This document shows, one piece after another, positions 15,161-23,559 of a stretch of 64,000 nucleotides of DNA (positions are counted from its first letter, which is position 1; each line of letters begins with the position of its first letter). The stretch is from an uncultured Methylibium sp. GTDB lineage: Bacteria > Pseudomonadota > Gammaproteobacteria > Burkholderiales > Burkholderiaceae_C. The stretch lies in contig NZ_CADEFR010000015.1 of the NCBI RefSeq assembly GCF_902826655.1, positions 1 to 64,000 on the forward strand, given 5' to 3'. The translations under genes were made by a program, and so were the position numbers. The notes below the pieces were generated by a model. That model made no database searches. It was not told the DNA's origin and saw nothing but the letters and a program-made list of their open reading frames with translations.

Positions 15161-16894
15161 ATGCCGACCAAGCAGATCCAGTGCGCCGACTTCGAGGAAG
15201 AGAAGGCCGCCGTCGAGTCCAGCGGCCGCTACCGCGTGCTGCGCCAGGCGCGCGTGGCCGGCCAGGCCGGCGTGTGCACGCTGCACTACGAACCGCGCGG
15301 CGACCTGAAGCCGCGGCCGGTGCGACGCCTGCGCGGCATTGCCGGCGCGCAGGGCCGCGTCGAGATGAGTCGCAGCCGGCGCGTCGCACGACGACTGTTC
15401 GAGCTGCAGACGCCCGCCTCGAAAGACGCGCCGCGGCGCATCGCCGAGCGCTGGCTGAAGCGCCTGGCGCCGCTGCTGGGCATCGGTGCCGACCTCGCGG
15501 ACCTGAAGTTCGACCAGGTCAGGCACTCGGTGCTGGGCCGCCACGTGCTGTTCCAGCAGCATGTCGGGCGCACGCAGATCTCGGGAGCCTGGGTGCGCGT
15601 GGACCTCGACGAGGACGGCCGCGTCTACAACCTGCAGAACGACCTGGTGCCGCTGCAGGTGCTGGCCCCGCGCCGCGCCGGTGCGACGCGCGCCTCGCGC
15701 CTGCACGGCGACGAGGGCCGCGCGCTGACGCGGGACCAGGCCAAGGCCCGCGCGCTGGCCGCGATCGCGCCCGCGCGCGGTCTGAAGAAGCAGGTCATCG
15801 GCACGCCCGAGCTGCTGTACCGCCCGACCGACGGCGACCCGCGTCTCACCTGGAAGGTGGTCGTGAAGAGCGGCCCGCCGTCGCGCGAGTGGAAGATGTA
15901 CTTCGACGCCTTCAGCGGCGCGCTGCTGTGGCGCCGCAACCTGCTCAAGCGCGCCAGCGGCCGCGCCCTCGTCTTCGATCCGAACCCGGTGGTCGCGCTC
16001 AACACCGCCGAGCTGTCGAACCGCCGCGCGGTGCCGGCCACCGCCTACCGCGAGGTCGAGTTGCGCGGCCTGGACGGCAGCGGCTTCCTCGACGGCGACT
16101 TCGTCAGCACGCGCCTGACCAAGCGGCGCGTCAGGCGCGCGAACGGCGACTTCCGCTTCAGGCGCGGCGAGCGCGGCTTCACCGAGGCGATGGTGTACTT
16201 CCACATCGACCGCCTGCAGCGCCATCTGCAGGCGCTGGGCTTCGACAACGTACTCCACCGCGGCATCGCGGTCGACGTGGCCGGCCAGCGCGAGGACAAC
16301 TCGTACTACAGCCCGACCGACAGGCAGCTGTCCTTCGGCACCGGCGGCGTCGACGATGCCGAGGACGCCGAGACCATCCTCCACGAGTACGGGCACGCGA
16401 TCCAGGACGCGCAGCTGCCCGGCTTCGGCGAGAGCGACGAATGCGCGGCGATGGGCGAAGGCTTCGGCGACTTCCTCGCCGCCAGCTACTTCGCCGACTG
16501 GAAGCCGGCCTGGCTGCGGCCGGCGATCTGCAGCTGGGACTGCATCGCCTTCGCCGGCGACCCCCCCTGCCTGCGGCGCCTGGACAGCAACAAGAAATAC
16601 CCCAAGGACATCACCGGCGAGGTCCACGACGACGGCGAGATCTGGTCGGCCTGCCTCTGGGAGCTGCGCCACGAACTGGGCCGCGCCAATGCCGAGAAAC
16701 TGGTGATCGCGCACCACCACCTGCTCAACCGCTGGGCGGGCTTCGAGGATGCGGCTAACGCGATGCTGACCGCCGACCGGCGCCTCTTCGGCGGCCGGCA
16801 CCGCGAGCTGATCACCGCGGTGTTCGTGAAGCGCGGCATCCTGCCGGACCCGCGGCGGCCGGGGCGGCGGGCGGGGGACCGGTTCGAGGGCTGA
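15161..16894 (+). CDS. M36 (fungalysin)-like zinc metallopeptidase
   Basis: A 577-residue protein with a zinc site HEYGH (H408, E409, H412) and, about 20 residues on, GEGFGDF whose E433 corresponds to the third ligand of M36 peptidases. A propeptide-like region precedes it, with a PepSY/FTP-type segment WKVVVKSG and YFDAFSGALLWRRNLL (about residues 225-265). There is no signal peptide or membrane helix; the N-terminus is charged (MPTKQIQCADFEEEK). Either export is non-classical or the enzyme is cytoplasmic. The start ATG at 15161 is preceded by GGGAGCGGG and by a -10-like CACAAT at 15122-15127. It is convergent with the sulfur permease genes. Confidence 0.82.
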   Translation: MPTKQIQCADFEEEKAAVESSGRYRVLRQARVAGQAGVCTLHYEPRGDLKPRPVRRLRGIAGAQGRVEMSRSRRVARRLFELQTPASKDAPRRIAERWLKRLAPLLGIGADLADLKFDQVRHSVLGRHVLFQQHVGRTQISGAWVRVDLDEDGRVYNLQNDLVPLQVLAPRRAGATRASRLHGDEGRALTRDQAKARALAAIAPARGLKKQVIGTPELLYRPTDGDPRLTWKVVVKSGPPSREWKMYFDAFSGALLWRRNLLKRASGRALVFDPNPVVALNTAELSNRRAVPATAYREVELRGLDGSGFLDGDFVSTRLTKRRVRRANGDFRFRRGERGFTEAMVYFHIDRLQRHLQALGFDNVLHRGIAVDVAGQREDNSYYSPTDRQLSFGTGGVDDAEDAETILHEYGHAIQDAQLPGFGESDECAAMGEGFGDFLAASYFADWKPAWLRPAICSWDCIAFAGDPPCLRRLDSNKKYPKDITGEVHDDGEIWSACLWELRHELGRANAEKLVIAHHHLLNRWAGFEDAANAMLTADRRLFGGRHRELITAVFVKRGILPDPRRPGRRAGDRFEG

Positions 16895-16895
16895 G

Positions 16896-16923
16896 CCGGG
16901 GCGCGCCGGGGCGCGCCGGGGCG
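16896..16923. repeat. Tandem 10-bp GC repeat between convergent genes
   Basis: The unit GCGCGCCGGG occurs twice in full and once in part, giving two GGCGCGCC palindromes. It fills the 30-bp gap between convergent stop codons and could pause transcription from both sides. No T tract is present. Confidence 0.5.
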
Positions 16924-16924
16924 A

Positions 16925-17347
16925 CTAGCGCGAGAGCCGCGGCACGAGCACTCGATCGTGCAGCAGCATGCCGGCCAGCATCGCGCCGACGAACCACACC
17001 GCCTCGGGCATGCCGCGGCCGAGCGCGACGAGGGCCGGGCCGGGGCAGAAGCCGGCGATGCCCCAGCCGATGCCGAACAGCAGGCCGCCGCCGATCAGGC
17101 GCGCGTCGATGCTGCGGTTGACGGGCAGCTCGATCGGCGTGCCGACCCATGATCGCGTGCGGCGGCGCGCGACGGTGAAGGCGACCAGGCCCACCGCGAT
17201 CGCGCCGGCCATCACCATCACCAGGCTCGGGTCCCAGGCGCCGGCGAGGTCGAGGAAGTTCCTGACCTTGGCCGGGTTGGCCATGCCCGACAGGATGAGC
17301 CCGAGGCCGAAGACGATGCCGCTGAGCAGTGCGATCAGGTGAGCCAC
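16925..17347 (-). CDS. YeeE/YedE-family sulfur transport half-protein (second gene)
   Basis: A 140-residue membrane protein with four predicted helices. Motifs are LILSGMANPAKVRNFLDL near the N-terminus and GWGIAGFCPGPALVALG (about 95-110), with the conserved cysteine of the YeeE/YedE (DUF395/DUF6691) group. Pairs of such half-proteins together form one permease for thiosulfate or a similar sulfur compound. It is 13 nt downstream of the partner gene and ends the operon that starts at 21957. Confidence 0.88.
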   Translation of the reverse strand: MAHLIALLSGIVFGLGLILSGMANPAKVRNFLDLAGAWDPSLVMVMAGAIAVGLVAFTVARRRTRSWVGTPIELPVNRSIDARLIGGGLLFGIGWGIAGFCPGPALVALGRGMPEAVWFVGAMLAGMLLHDRVLVPRLSR

Positions 17348-17360
17348 GTCGCCGCCTCCT

Positions 17361-17804
17361 TCAGAGCCCGTGCCGCAGCACGAAGACCGTCGCGAAGCCG
17401 GCGCCCATGAAGGCCAGCACGTTGACGAGCGAGCGCAGCGACAGCCGGCTCAGCCCGCAGATGCCATGCCCGCTGGTGCAACCGTTGGCCATGCGCACGC
17501 CAACGCCGACCAGCAGGCCGGCCGCGACGACGGCGCCGGTGCCGACGTCGACGGCGGCCACCGGCAGCGGCTCGCCGATCCACCACAGCCAGGGGGCGAC
17601 CAGCAGTCCCAGCAGGAACAGCAGCCGCGGCAGCTCGGGCCGCAGGCTGCGCCCGTCGACCAGCGCGGCGAGCGATGTCGCCACCAGCCCGGCGACGCCG
17701 GCGATGCGGCCCAGCCCCAGCAGGTAGATCGCCGCGGCGACGCCGATCAGCACGCCGCCGGCCAGCGACATCCACGGCGTGAACGACACCCAGTCGACGC
17801 TCAT
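17361..17804 (-). CDS. YeeE/YedE-family sulfur transport half-protein (first gene)
   Basis: A 147-residue membrane protein with helices at about 12-30, 58-78, 84-103 and 125-145. The signature [16 protein letters not shown] (about 107-122) contains the two cysteines expected to relay thiosulfate through YeeE-type channels. Its ATG overlaps the hmgA stop by 4 nt (ATGA), which means translational coupling to homogentisate dioxygenase. The link between sulfur import and this catabolic operon is unusual. Identity as a sulfur permease is from family motifs; the transported species is not proven. Confidence 0.88.
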   Translation of the reverse strand: MSVDWVSFTPWMSLAGGVLIGVAAAIYLLGLGRIAGVAGLVATSLAALVDGRSLRPELPRLLFLLGLLVAPWLWWIGEPLPVAAVDVGTGAVVAAGLLVGVGVRMANGCTSGHGICGLSRLSLRSLVNVLAFMGAGFATVFVLRHGL

Positions 17805-19114
17805 CTCGGTTCCTTCTTCGTCGGGTCGAAGTGCTTCTTCAGGCCCTGCCAGCAGCGCTGGTACTCGCGCTGGCGCTCGGCGGTGTCCAGCGCGTGCTGC
17901 GTCGGTCGCCAGACATGCCGCGTCTCGAACATGAAGGCCATGGTGTCACGGATCACGTCGGGCTTCGACAGGTCGGCGCGGCTGGCCTTCTCGAAGGTCT
18001 CGGCATCGGGGCCGTGGCCGCTCATGCAGTTGTGCAGGCTGGCACCGCCGGGCACGAAGCCCTCGGCCTTGGCGTCGTAGGCGCCGTGCACCAGGCCCAT
18101 GAACTCGCTGGCGACGTTGCGGTGGAACCAGGGCGGCCGGAAGGTGTCCTGCATCGCCAGGATGCGCGGCGGGAAGATCACGAAGTCGAGGCTGCTGACG
18201 CCGGGCGTGTCGGAGGCGCTGTGCAGCACCAGGAAGATCGACGGGTCCGGATGGTCGTGGCTGATCGAGCCGATGGCGTTGAAGCGCCGCAGGTCGTACT
18301 TGTACGGCGCATGGTTGCCGTGCCAGGCCACCACGTCCATCGGCGAGTGGTCCATCGCGGCGCGCCACAGCCGGCCGCCGAACTTGGCGACCAGTTCGTG
18401 CGGGCCGTCGATGTCTTCGTAGGCCGCCACCGGCGTCAGGAAGTCGCGCGCATTGGCCAGGCCGTTCGATCCGATCGGGCCGCGGTCGGGCAGGCGCAGC
18501 GGCGCGCCGTAGTTCTCGCAGACGTAACCGCGGATCGGCCCGTCCGGCAACTCGACGCGGAAGCGCACGCCGCGCGGGATGATGACGATCTCCTGCGGCT
18601 CGGCCTCGATCACGCCGAGCTCGGTGACGATGCGGTGGCGCCCCTGCTGCGGCACGATCAGCAGCTCGCCGTCGGCGTCGTAGAAGGCGCGGCCCTGCAT
18701 CGAGCGGTTGGCGGCGTAGACGTGCACCGCGTTGCCGGCCTGCAGCAGCGGGTCACCCTGGCCGGCCATCGTGACCAGGCCCTCGACGAAGTCGGTGGGT
18801 GCCTGCGGCATCGGCAGCGGGTTCCAGCGCAGCTGGTCGGGCGGCGTCGGCACACCGGCGAAGTCGCTGACGATGCGGCCGTCCGGCATGCGCTCGAAGG
18901 GCTGGTGCATCGCCGCGGGGCGGATGCGGTAGAGCCAGCTGCGGCGGTTGTCGGCGCGCGGCGCGGTGAAGGCGGTGCCGCTCAGCTGCTCGGCATACAG
19001 GCCGTAGGCGCAGCGCTGCGGCGAGTTGCGGCCGACGGGCAGCGCGCCGGGCAGCGCCTCGGTGGCGAACTCGTTGCCGAAGCCGCTCTGGTAGCTCGGG
19101 GTGTCGGGGGTCAT
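17801..19114 (-). CDS. hmgA: Homogentisate 1,2-dioxygenase
   Basis: A 437-residue cytoplasmic Fe(II) dioxygenase that opens homogentisate to maleylacetoacetate in tyrosine/phenylacetate catabolism. It starts with the family hallmark [19 protein letters not shown]. The iron ligands are visible as His in [12 protein letters not shown], the Glu of SEF, and His in [12 protein letters not shown]. Length is normal (430-450). The ATG overlaps the DUF2783 stop by 4 nt and its stop overlaps the next permease start by 4 nt, so it lies in the middle of a coupled operon. Maleylacetoacetate isomerase and fumarylacetoacetase genes are not in this window. Confidence 0.97.
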   Translation of the reverse strand: MTPDTPSYQSGFGNEFATEALPGALPVGRNSPQRCAYGLYAEQLSGTAFTAPRADNRRSWLYRIRPAAMHQPFERMPDGRIVSDFAGVPTPPDQLRWNPLPMPQAPTDFVEGLVTMAGQGDPLLQAGNAVHVYAANRSMQGRAFYDADGELLIVPQQGRHRIVTELGVIEAEPQEIVIIPRGVRFRVELPDGPIRGYVCENYGAPLRLPDRGPIGSNGLANARDFLTPVAAYEDIDGPHELVAKFGGRLWRAAMDHSPMDVVAWHGNHAPYKYDLRRFNAIGSISHDHPDPSIFLVLHSASDTPGVSSLDFVIFPPRILAMQDTFRPPWFHRNVASEFMGLVHGAYDAKAEGFVPGGASLHNCMSGHGPDAETFEKASRADLSKPDVIRDTMAFMFETRHVWRPTQHALDTAERQREYQRCWQGLKKHFDPTKKEPR

Positions 19115-19320
19115 CGCTGGCTTCCTTCCTGGGCCGGCGCTCGCGCGGCGCGCAGCGCCTCCAGCAGCACCGCCTGCTCGCCGATGTGATTGGACAGCAG
19201 CAGCACGAGGCGCGCGTTGAGGGCGTGGCTCTCGGGCTCGGGCAGGTCGCGGTGGGTGTCGATCAGCGCTTCGTAGAAGTCGTCGGGTGCCTCGAGATGC
19301 GGGACGGTGATCAGCGGCAT
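19111..19320 (-). CDS. DUF2783 small protein
   Basis: A 69-residue acidic protein ([40 protein letters not shown]), resembling DUF2783, which occurs in aromatic-degradation operons. AAGGAG lies 5 nt before the ATG at 19320, which settles the start. It begins 10 nt after the monooxygenase stop and overlaps hmgA by 4 nt. Function unknown; size and position suggest an accessory factor of the oxygenases. Confidence 0.85.
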   Translation of the reverse strand: MPLITVPHLEAPDDFYEALIDTHRDLPEPESHALNARLVLLLSNHIGEQAVLLEALRAARAPAQEGSQR

Positions 19321-19330
19321 GGGGGCTCCT

Positions 19331-20983
19331 TCAGGGCGTGCCGAGCGCACGCCGCAGCGCCGCCTCGACGGCAGCACGCGTCGGTCGGCGCCAGCGCGCG
19401 CACACATGCTGGTCGGGACGGATCAGGTAGGCGCTGCCGGGCTGCAGGTCGTAGCGCTGCGCGACCAGGCCTTCGGCGTCGATGCAGCTTGCAGGTGACG
19501 GCGGGGCATCGGCCGGCGCGACGACCAGATGGCGGACCGGCAGATCCCGCACCAGCTCGTCGTTGCCGCCCGCCGCGCTCAGCAGCGTGAAGCCCTCGCC
19601 CAGCTCGCGCAGCAGCCAGGTCGGCGTGCCGTCGGGGCGCTGCAGCGGCGCATCGGCCGCGACGGCGCCCGGCCGCAGGCGACCCGCGAAGGCATCGACG
19701 TCGGCGCTGTTGAGCTGCGAGCCCTCCAGCGTCGCCGGCACCGACAGCCGGCCGCTGTTCAGCAGCGTGCGCGCGAAGCCGTGCTCGCGCGCCAGCGCCA
19801 GCACGGCATCGCGGAACAGCCGGCTCACCGCGCTCTTGGGCGTGATGAAGTCGGTCGAGCGCGTCGACGCACGGAGGTTCTCGTCGGCCGCGGCCTCGCG
19901 CTCGCTGGCGTAGCTGTCGAGCAGCGCGTCGCCGGCCTCGCCCTGCACCACGCGCGCGAGCTTCCAGCCCAGGTTGTCGGCATCCTGCACGCCCGAGTTG
20001 GCGCCGCGCGCGCCGAAGGGCGACACGCCGTGGGCCGCGTCGCCCGCGAACAGCACGCGGCCGTGGCGGAAGCTGGCCATGCGCTGGCAGGCGAAGGTGT
20101 AGACGCTGGCCCACTCCAGCGTGAACGGGATGTCCTTCATCGCCGAGTGCGCCAGCAGTGCCTGGACCCGCGGGACGATGCGCTCGGGCTGCTTCTCCTG
20201 GTCGGGATCGGCGTCCCAGCCGAGCTGGAAGTCGATGCGCCACACCTTGCCGGGCTGGCGATGCAGCAGCACGCTCTGCCCGGGATGGAAAGGCGGGTCG
20301 AACCAGAACCAGCGCTCGGCCGGGCCGTCGTAGTCCATCTTCACGTCGGCGATCAGGAAGCGGTCGCGGAACACGCGGCCTTCGCTCTCCAGGCCCATCA
20401 GCCGGCGGGTCGTCGAGCGGCTGCCGTCGCAGGCGACCACACGGTCGGCGAGCAGCCGGTAGGCACCGTCGGGCGTCGCTATCGTCAGTGCCACCTGCTG
20501 CGGACCGGGCTCGATGGCCGCGAGGCGGTGCTTCCAGCGCAGGTCCACGGCCGGCAGCGCCATCGCCCGCTCGACCAGGCAGCCCTCGACGACGTACTGC
20601 TGAAGGTTCACGAAGGCCGGTCGCGCATGGCCGGACTCGGGCAGCAGGTCGAAGGCGTAGAGCAGGTCGTCGCGCAGGAAGACGCGACCGAGATTCCACG
20701 ACACGCCCTGCGCCGTCACGCGCTGGCCGCAGCCCAGGCGGTCGAAGATCTCGAGCGTGCGCTTGGCGAAGCAGATGGCCCGCGAGCCGGTGGACAGGCG
20801 GTCGCCGTCGTCCAGCAGCACGACCGGCACGCCGCGCTGCGCCAGGTCGATGGCCAGACTCAGGCCGACCGGCCCGGCGCCGACGACGACGACCGGATGG
20901 CGCGCCGGCGCCGCCGCGTCCTGGTCGGCGTGGCGGCGGTAGGGAAAGACGACTTGCTGGTAATCCACGTCGGTGCCCGCCAC
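19331..20983 (-). CDS. FAD-dependent aromatic monooxygenase (MhpA/PheA type)
   Basis: A flavoprotein hydroxylase of about 550 residues. The FAD Rossmann motif is VVVGAGPVGLSLAIDLAQRG near 32-51. Then come the CDGSRSTTRRLMG (DG) motif and the second FAD motif LFAGDAAHGVSPFGARGANSG, followed by a thioredoxin-like C-terminal domain ending in IRPDQHVCARW. Such enzymes use NAD(P)H and O2 to hydroxylate phenolic acids. Sharing an operon with hmgA suggests a hydroxyphenylacetate-type substrate feeding homogentisate, which is inference. No ATG is available; GTG at 20983 was chosen, 20 nt after the upstream stop. GTG at 20968 is equally possible. Confidence 0.88.
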   Translation of the reverse strand: MAGTDVDYQQVVFPYRRHADQDAAAPARHPVVVVGAGPVGLSLAIDLAQRGVPVVLLDDGDRLSTGSRAICFAKRTLEIFDRLGCGQRVTAQGVSWNLGRVFLRDDLLYAFDLLPESGHARPAFVNLQQYVVEGCLVERAMALPAVDLRWKHRLAAIEPGPQQVALTIATPDGAYRLLADRVVACDGSRSTTRRLMGLESEGRVFRDRFLIADVKMDYDGPAERWFWFDPPFHPGQSVLLHRQPGKVWRIDFQLGWDADPDQEKQPERIVPRVQALLAHSAMKDIPFTLEWASVYTFACQRMASFRHGRVLFAGDAAHGVSPFGARGANSGVQDADNLGWKLARVVQGEAGDALLDSYASEREAAADENLRASTRSTDFITPKSAVSRLFRDAVLALAREHGFARTLLNSGRLSVPATLEGSQLNSADVDAFAGRLRPGAVAADAPLQRPDGTPTWLLRELGEGFTLLSAAGGNDELVRDLPVRHLVVAPADAPPSPASCIDAEGLVAQRYDLQPGSAYLIRPDQHVCARWRRPTRAAVEAALRRALGTP

Positions 20984-21003
20984 GTCCGGTGGCTGCCAGG
21001 GCT

Positions 21004-21957
21004 TCAGCCTTCGAGCGTGGCCCACATCTCGCGGTCGCGATCGGCGGTCCAGATGCGCGGGTCGCGATGGCGCGTGACCTCGTCGTAGCAGCGCGTCACG
21101 TCGAAGGGCATGCAGTGGTCGAAGATGACCCAGTGGCCGTACTTCGGCTTGAGCTTCGCGAAGGTCTCCTTGTAGACCGCGTTCAGGTCCTTGCCCGCGG
21201 CCACGCCCGCCTGCACGCTGGCATGCACGTCGGCGATGAAGGCGCGCGTGCCGGCCAGGCCGGCCTGCACCTGCTCGGGCGTGGTCAGCGCCGCGCCGCG
21301 GCCGGGGACCAGCTGCTCGGGCTTCAGGGCCGCGATGTTGTCCAGCGTCTGCGGCCAGTCGGCGAAGTAGGCGTCGCCGGCATAGGGCGTGGCATCGAAC
21401 TCGACCAGGTCGCCGCTGAACAGGATCTTCTGCTGCGGCAGCCAGGCCACCGTGTCGCCCTTGGTGTGGCCGCGGCCGAGCTGCAGCAGCTGCACCTCGA
21501 GCCGGCCCAGCCACAGCGTCATCCGGCCGGTGAAGGTGAGGGTCGGCCAGGTCAGGCCCGCCGGCACGCTCTCGACATTGCGGAACAACCGCGGGAAGCG
21601 GCCGATCTCGCTGGCCTTGTCCTGCTCGCCACGCTCGACGATCAGGTCGTGGGTGTCCTGGCTGGCGATGATCTGCTGCGGCGCGTAGGCGCTGGCGCCC
21701 AGCACGCGCACCGCGTGGTAGTGGGTCAGCAGCACGTACTTGATCGGCTTGTCGGTCACCTCGCGGATGCGGCGGATCACGTCCTGCGCCATCACCGGCG
21801 TGGCCTGGGTGTCCAGCACCAGCACCGCGTCGTCGCCGACGATGACGCCGGTGTTCGGGTCGCCTTCGGCGGTGTAGGCGTAGGCGTTGTCGGAAAGACG
21901 GGTGAAGCTGACCTGCTTCTCCTCGAGGTCGGCTTGCGAGGCAAAGGTCTTGGTCAT
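21004..21957 (-). CDS. Metallo-beta-lactamase-fold hydrolase with altered metal site
   Basis: A 317-residue MBL-fold protein, first gene of the homogentisate operon. The metal motif reads H79-Y-H81-A-V83-R84 in place of HxHxDH, so the usual Asp and second-site His are missing. H164 (GRGHTKGD) and D183 (SGDLVEFD) are retained. It probably binds a single metal ion, or has a changed mechanism. No signal peptide is present. The ATG at 21957 lies 113 bp from the start of a divergent IclR regulator gene, with palindromes between. A thioester or lactone hydrolase role in the aromatic pathway is plausible but unproven. Confidence 0.85.
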   Translation of the reverse strand: MTKTFASQADLEEKQVSFTRLSDNAYAYTAEGDPNTGVIVGDDAVLVLDTQATPVMAQDVIRRIREVTDKPIKYVLLTHYHAVRVLGASAYAPQQIIASQDTHDLIVERGEQDKASEIGRFPRLFRNVESVPAGLTWPTLTFTGRMTLWLGRLEVQLLQLGRGHTKGDTVAWLPQQKILFSGDLVEFDATPYAGDAYFADWPQTLDNIAALKPEQLVPGRGAALTTPEQVQAGLAGTRAFIADVHASVQAGVAAGKDLNAVYKETFAKLKPKYGHWVIFDHCMPFDVTRCYDEVTRHRDPRIWTADRDREMWATLEG

Positions 21958-21996
21958 GCGTGTCTCCAGCAGCGGCGGGGCCTGGCCGGCCCGGGG

Positions 21997-22025
21997 AATC
22001 GCTGCGATTATCGAATCGTGATTCG
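21997..22025. promoter_or_regulatory. Paired inverted repeats, candidate IclR operator
   Basis: Two adjacent palindromes lie between the divergent operon and the IclR gene: AATCG-CTG-CGATT (21997-22009) and CGAATC-GT-GATTCG (22012-22025). The region is clearly AT-richer than its surroundings. Confidence 0.5.
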
Positions 22026-22070
22026 CCTATGTCAAACTTGTTTGCTAAAGTGAAACCTCGGAGGCCGGTG

Positions 22071-22859
22071 ATGAAGGACGAGGCGAACCCGCGCAAGGAA
22101 CAGCGAGCGATCCAGTCGGTCGAGGTCGGCGGACCGCTGCTGCTGGCGCTGGCCGACCATCCGGTGCCGATGACGCTGAAGGACCTGGCAGCCGCCGTCG
22201 GCCTGACACCCTCGCGCGCCCATCCCTATCTGGTCAGCTTCGGCAAGCTCGGGCTGGTCGAGCAGGACCGCGCCAGCGGCCGCTACGCACTGGGCCCGGC
22301 CGCGCTGCAGATCGGGCTGAGCTGTCTGCACCAGTCCGACCCGCTGAAGGCCGCGACGCCGGTCGCCGAGGCGCTGGCCGCGGAACTGGAGCACGCCGTC
22401 GCCGTCGTCGTCTGGGGCAACTTCGGCCCCACCGTCGTGCGCCTGATCGAAGGTCGCCAGCCGCTGCACGTGAACCTGCGCGTCGGGGCCGTGATGTCGG
22501 TGCTGGGCACGGCGACCGGCCGCGCCTTCGCCGCGGTGCTGCCACGCGCGGCGCTCGATGCCGCGATCGCCAGCCAGGCCGGCAGCGCCGCGTCGCCCGG
22601 GAAGACGACGGTCGCCCGCGAAGTCCGCGAGGCCGCGGCCGAGCTGGCCGAGCACGGCGTGGCCCGCGCGATGGGCCGGCCGATCCCCGGCATCAACGCC
22701 TTCAGCGCACCGGTGTTCGACCACGAAGGCCGCGCGGCGCTGGTCCTGACCTCACTGGGACCGGCGGACAGCTTCCCCGCCGACTGGCGATCGCCCTGCG
22801 CCGCGGCCGTCCGGCGCGCGGCCGAGCATGTGTCGCGACGGCTGGGTCACCGGCGCTGA
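22071..22859 (+). CDS. IclR-family transcriptional regulator
   Basis: A 262-residue regulator. The N-terminal winged helix is seen in PMTLKDLAAAVGLTPSRAHPYLVSFGKLGLVEQD (about 30-65), and the IclR effector domain follows, with VMSVLGTATGRAFAAVLP and PGINAFSAPVFDHEG. The start ATG at 22071 is supported by CGGAGG with 6-nt spacing; an in-frame ATG at 22029 lacks a ribosome-binding site. It is divergent from the homogentisate operon and likely controls it, probably in response to an aromatic acid. Confidence 0.92.
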   Translation: MKDEANPRKEQRAIQSVEVGGPLLLALADHPVPMTLKDLAAAVGLTPSRAHPYLVSFGKLGLVEQDRASGRYALGPAALQIGLSCLHQSDPLKAATPVAEALAAELEHAVAVVVWGNFGPTVVRLIEGRQPLHVNLRVGAVMSVLGTATGRAFAAVLPRAALDAAIASQAGSAASPGKTTVAREVREAAAELAEHGVARAMGRPIPGINAFSAPVFDHEGRAALVLTSLGPADSFPADWRSPCAAAVRRAAEHVSRRLGHRR

Positions 22860-22866
22860 GTCGGCC

Positions 22867-23493
22867 TCAGACCGCGCGCCAGCTCTGCCACAGCGTCCAC
22901 GCCGCGGTGGCGATCAGCAGGCCGCCGACGCTGCGTGCGACGCGGACCTGCCTGGCCGCACTGCCACGCAGGCAGCGACGCAAGCCGGCAGCGCCCGCGA
23001 CGACGCTCCCGTAGACCACGGCCTGGGTCACTGCGACGATCGCGCCCAGCCCCAGCACCTGCCGCAGCAGGCCGCCCTGATCGGGCCGCATGAACTGCGG
23101 GAACACGGCGATCATGAAGACATAGGCCTTGGGATTGAGCAGGCAGGTGAGGATGGCGCGCAGGAAGGTCTGCGCGGTCGGCCGCGACGGCACGTCGCCC
23201 ACCTCGCCCAGGCTGCCCGGATGGCGCAGCAGGCTCCAGCCCATCCACGCGACGTACAGCGCGCCGGCGACGAGCAGCGCATTGAACGCGGCCGGCAGCA
23301 GCTGCAGCAGCAGGCCGATGCCGAGCGAGCTCATCGCGACATGGACCATGCCACCGACCACCAGGCCTGCGACGGCCGCTGCGCCGGCGCGGCGGCCGTC
23401 GACCAGCGTGCTCGACAGCACGTAGGCCATGTCCATGCCCGGCATGACGATGATGCCCAGCACCAGCAGCGCAAACAGCCACGACGGATCCAT
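22867..23493 (-). CDS. LysE/RhtB-family amino-acid exporter
   Basis: A 208-residue inner-membrane protein with six hydrophobic segments. The first helix contains MPGMDMAYVLSS, a variant of the family PGPD motif. LLNPKAYVFMIAVFPQF (about 125-141) is the second hallmark. It probably exports an amino acid or a related metabolite by proton antiport. It is convergent with the IclR gene (8-nt gap) and divergent from a WYL regulator. Confidence 0.9.
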   Translation of the reverse strand: MDPSWLFALLVLGIIVMPGMDMAYVLSSTLVDGRRAGAAAVAGLVVGGMVHVAMSSLGIGLLLQLLPAAFNALLVAGALYVAWMGWSLLRHPGSLGEVGDVPSRPTAQTFLRAILTCLLNPKAYVFMIAVFPQFMRPDQGGLLRQVLGLGAIVAVTQAVVYGSVVAGAAGLRRCLRGSAARQVRVARSVGGLLIATAAWTLWQSWRAV

Positions 23494-23559
23494 CGCGACG
23501 AGTCTGCCGCCCATACCTGCCAGCCTGCGGCATGATTGCAGCGCACCCTCCCACCCACG

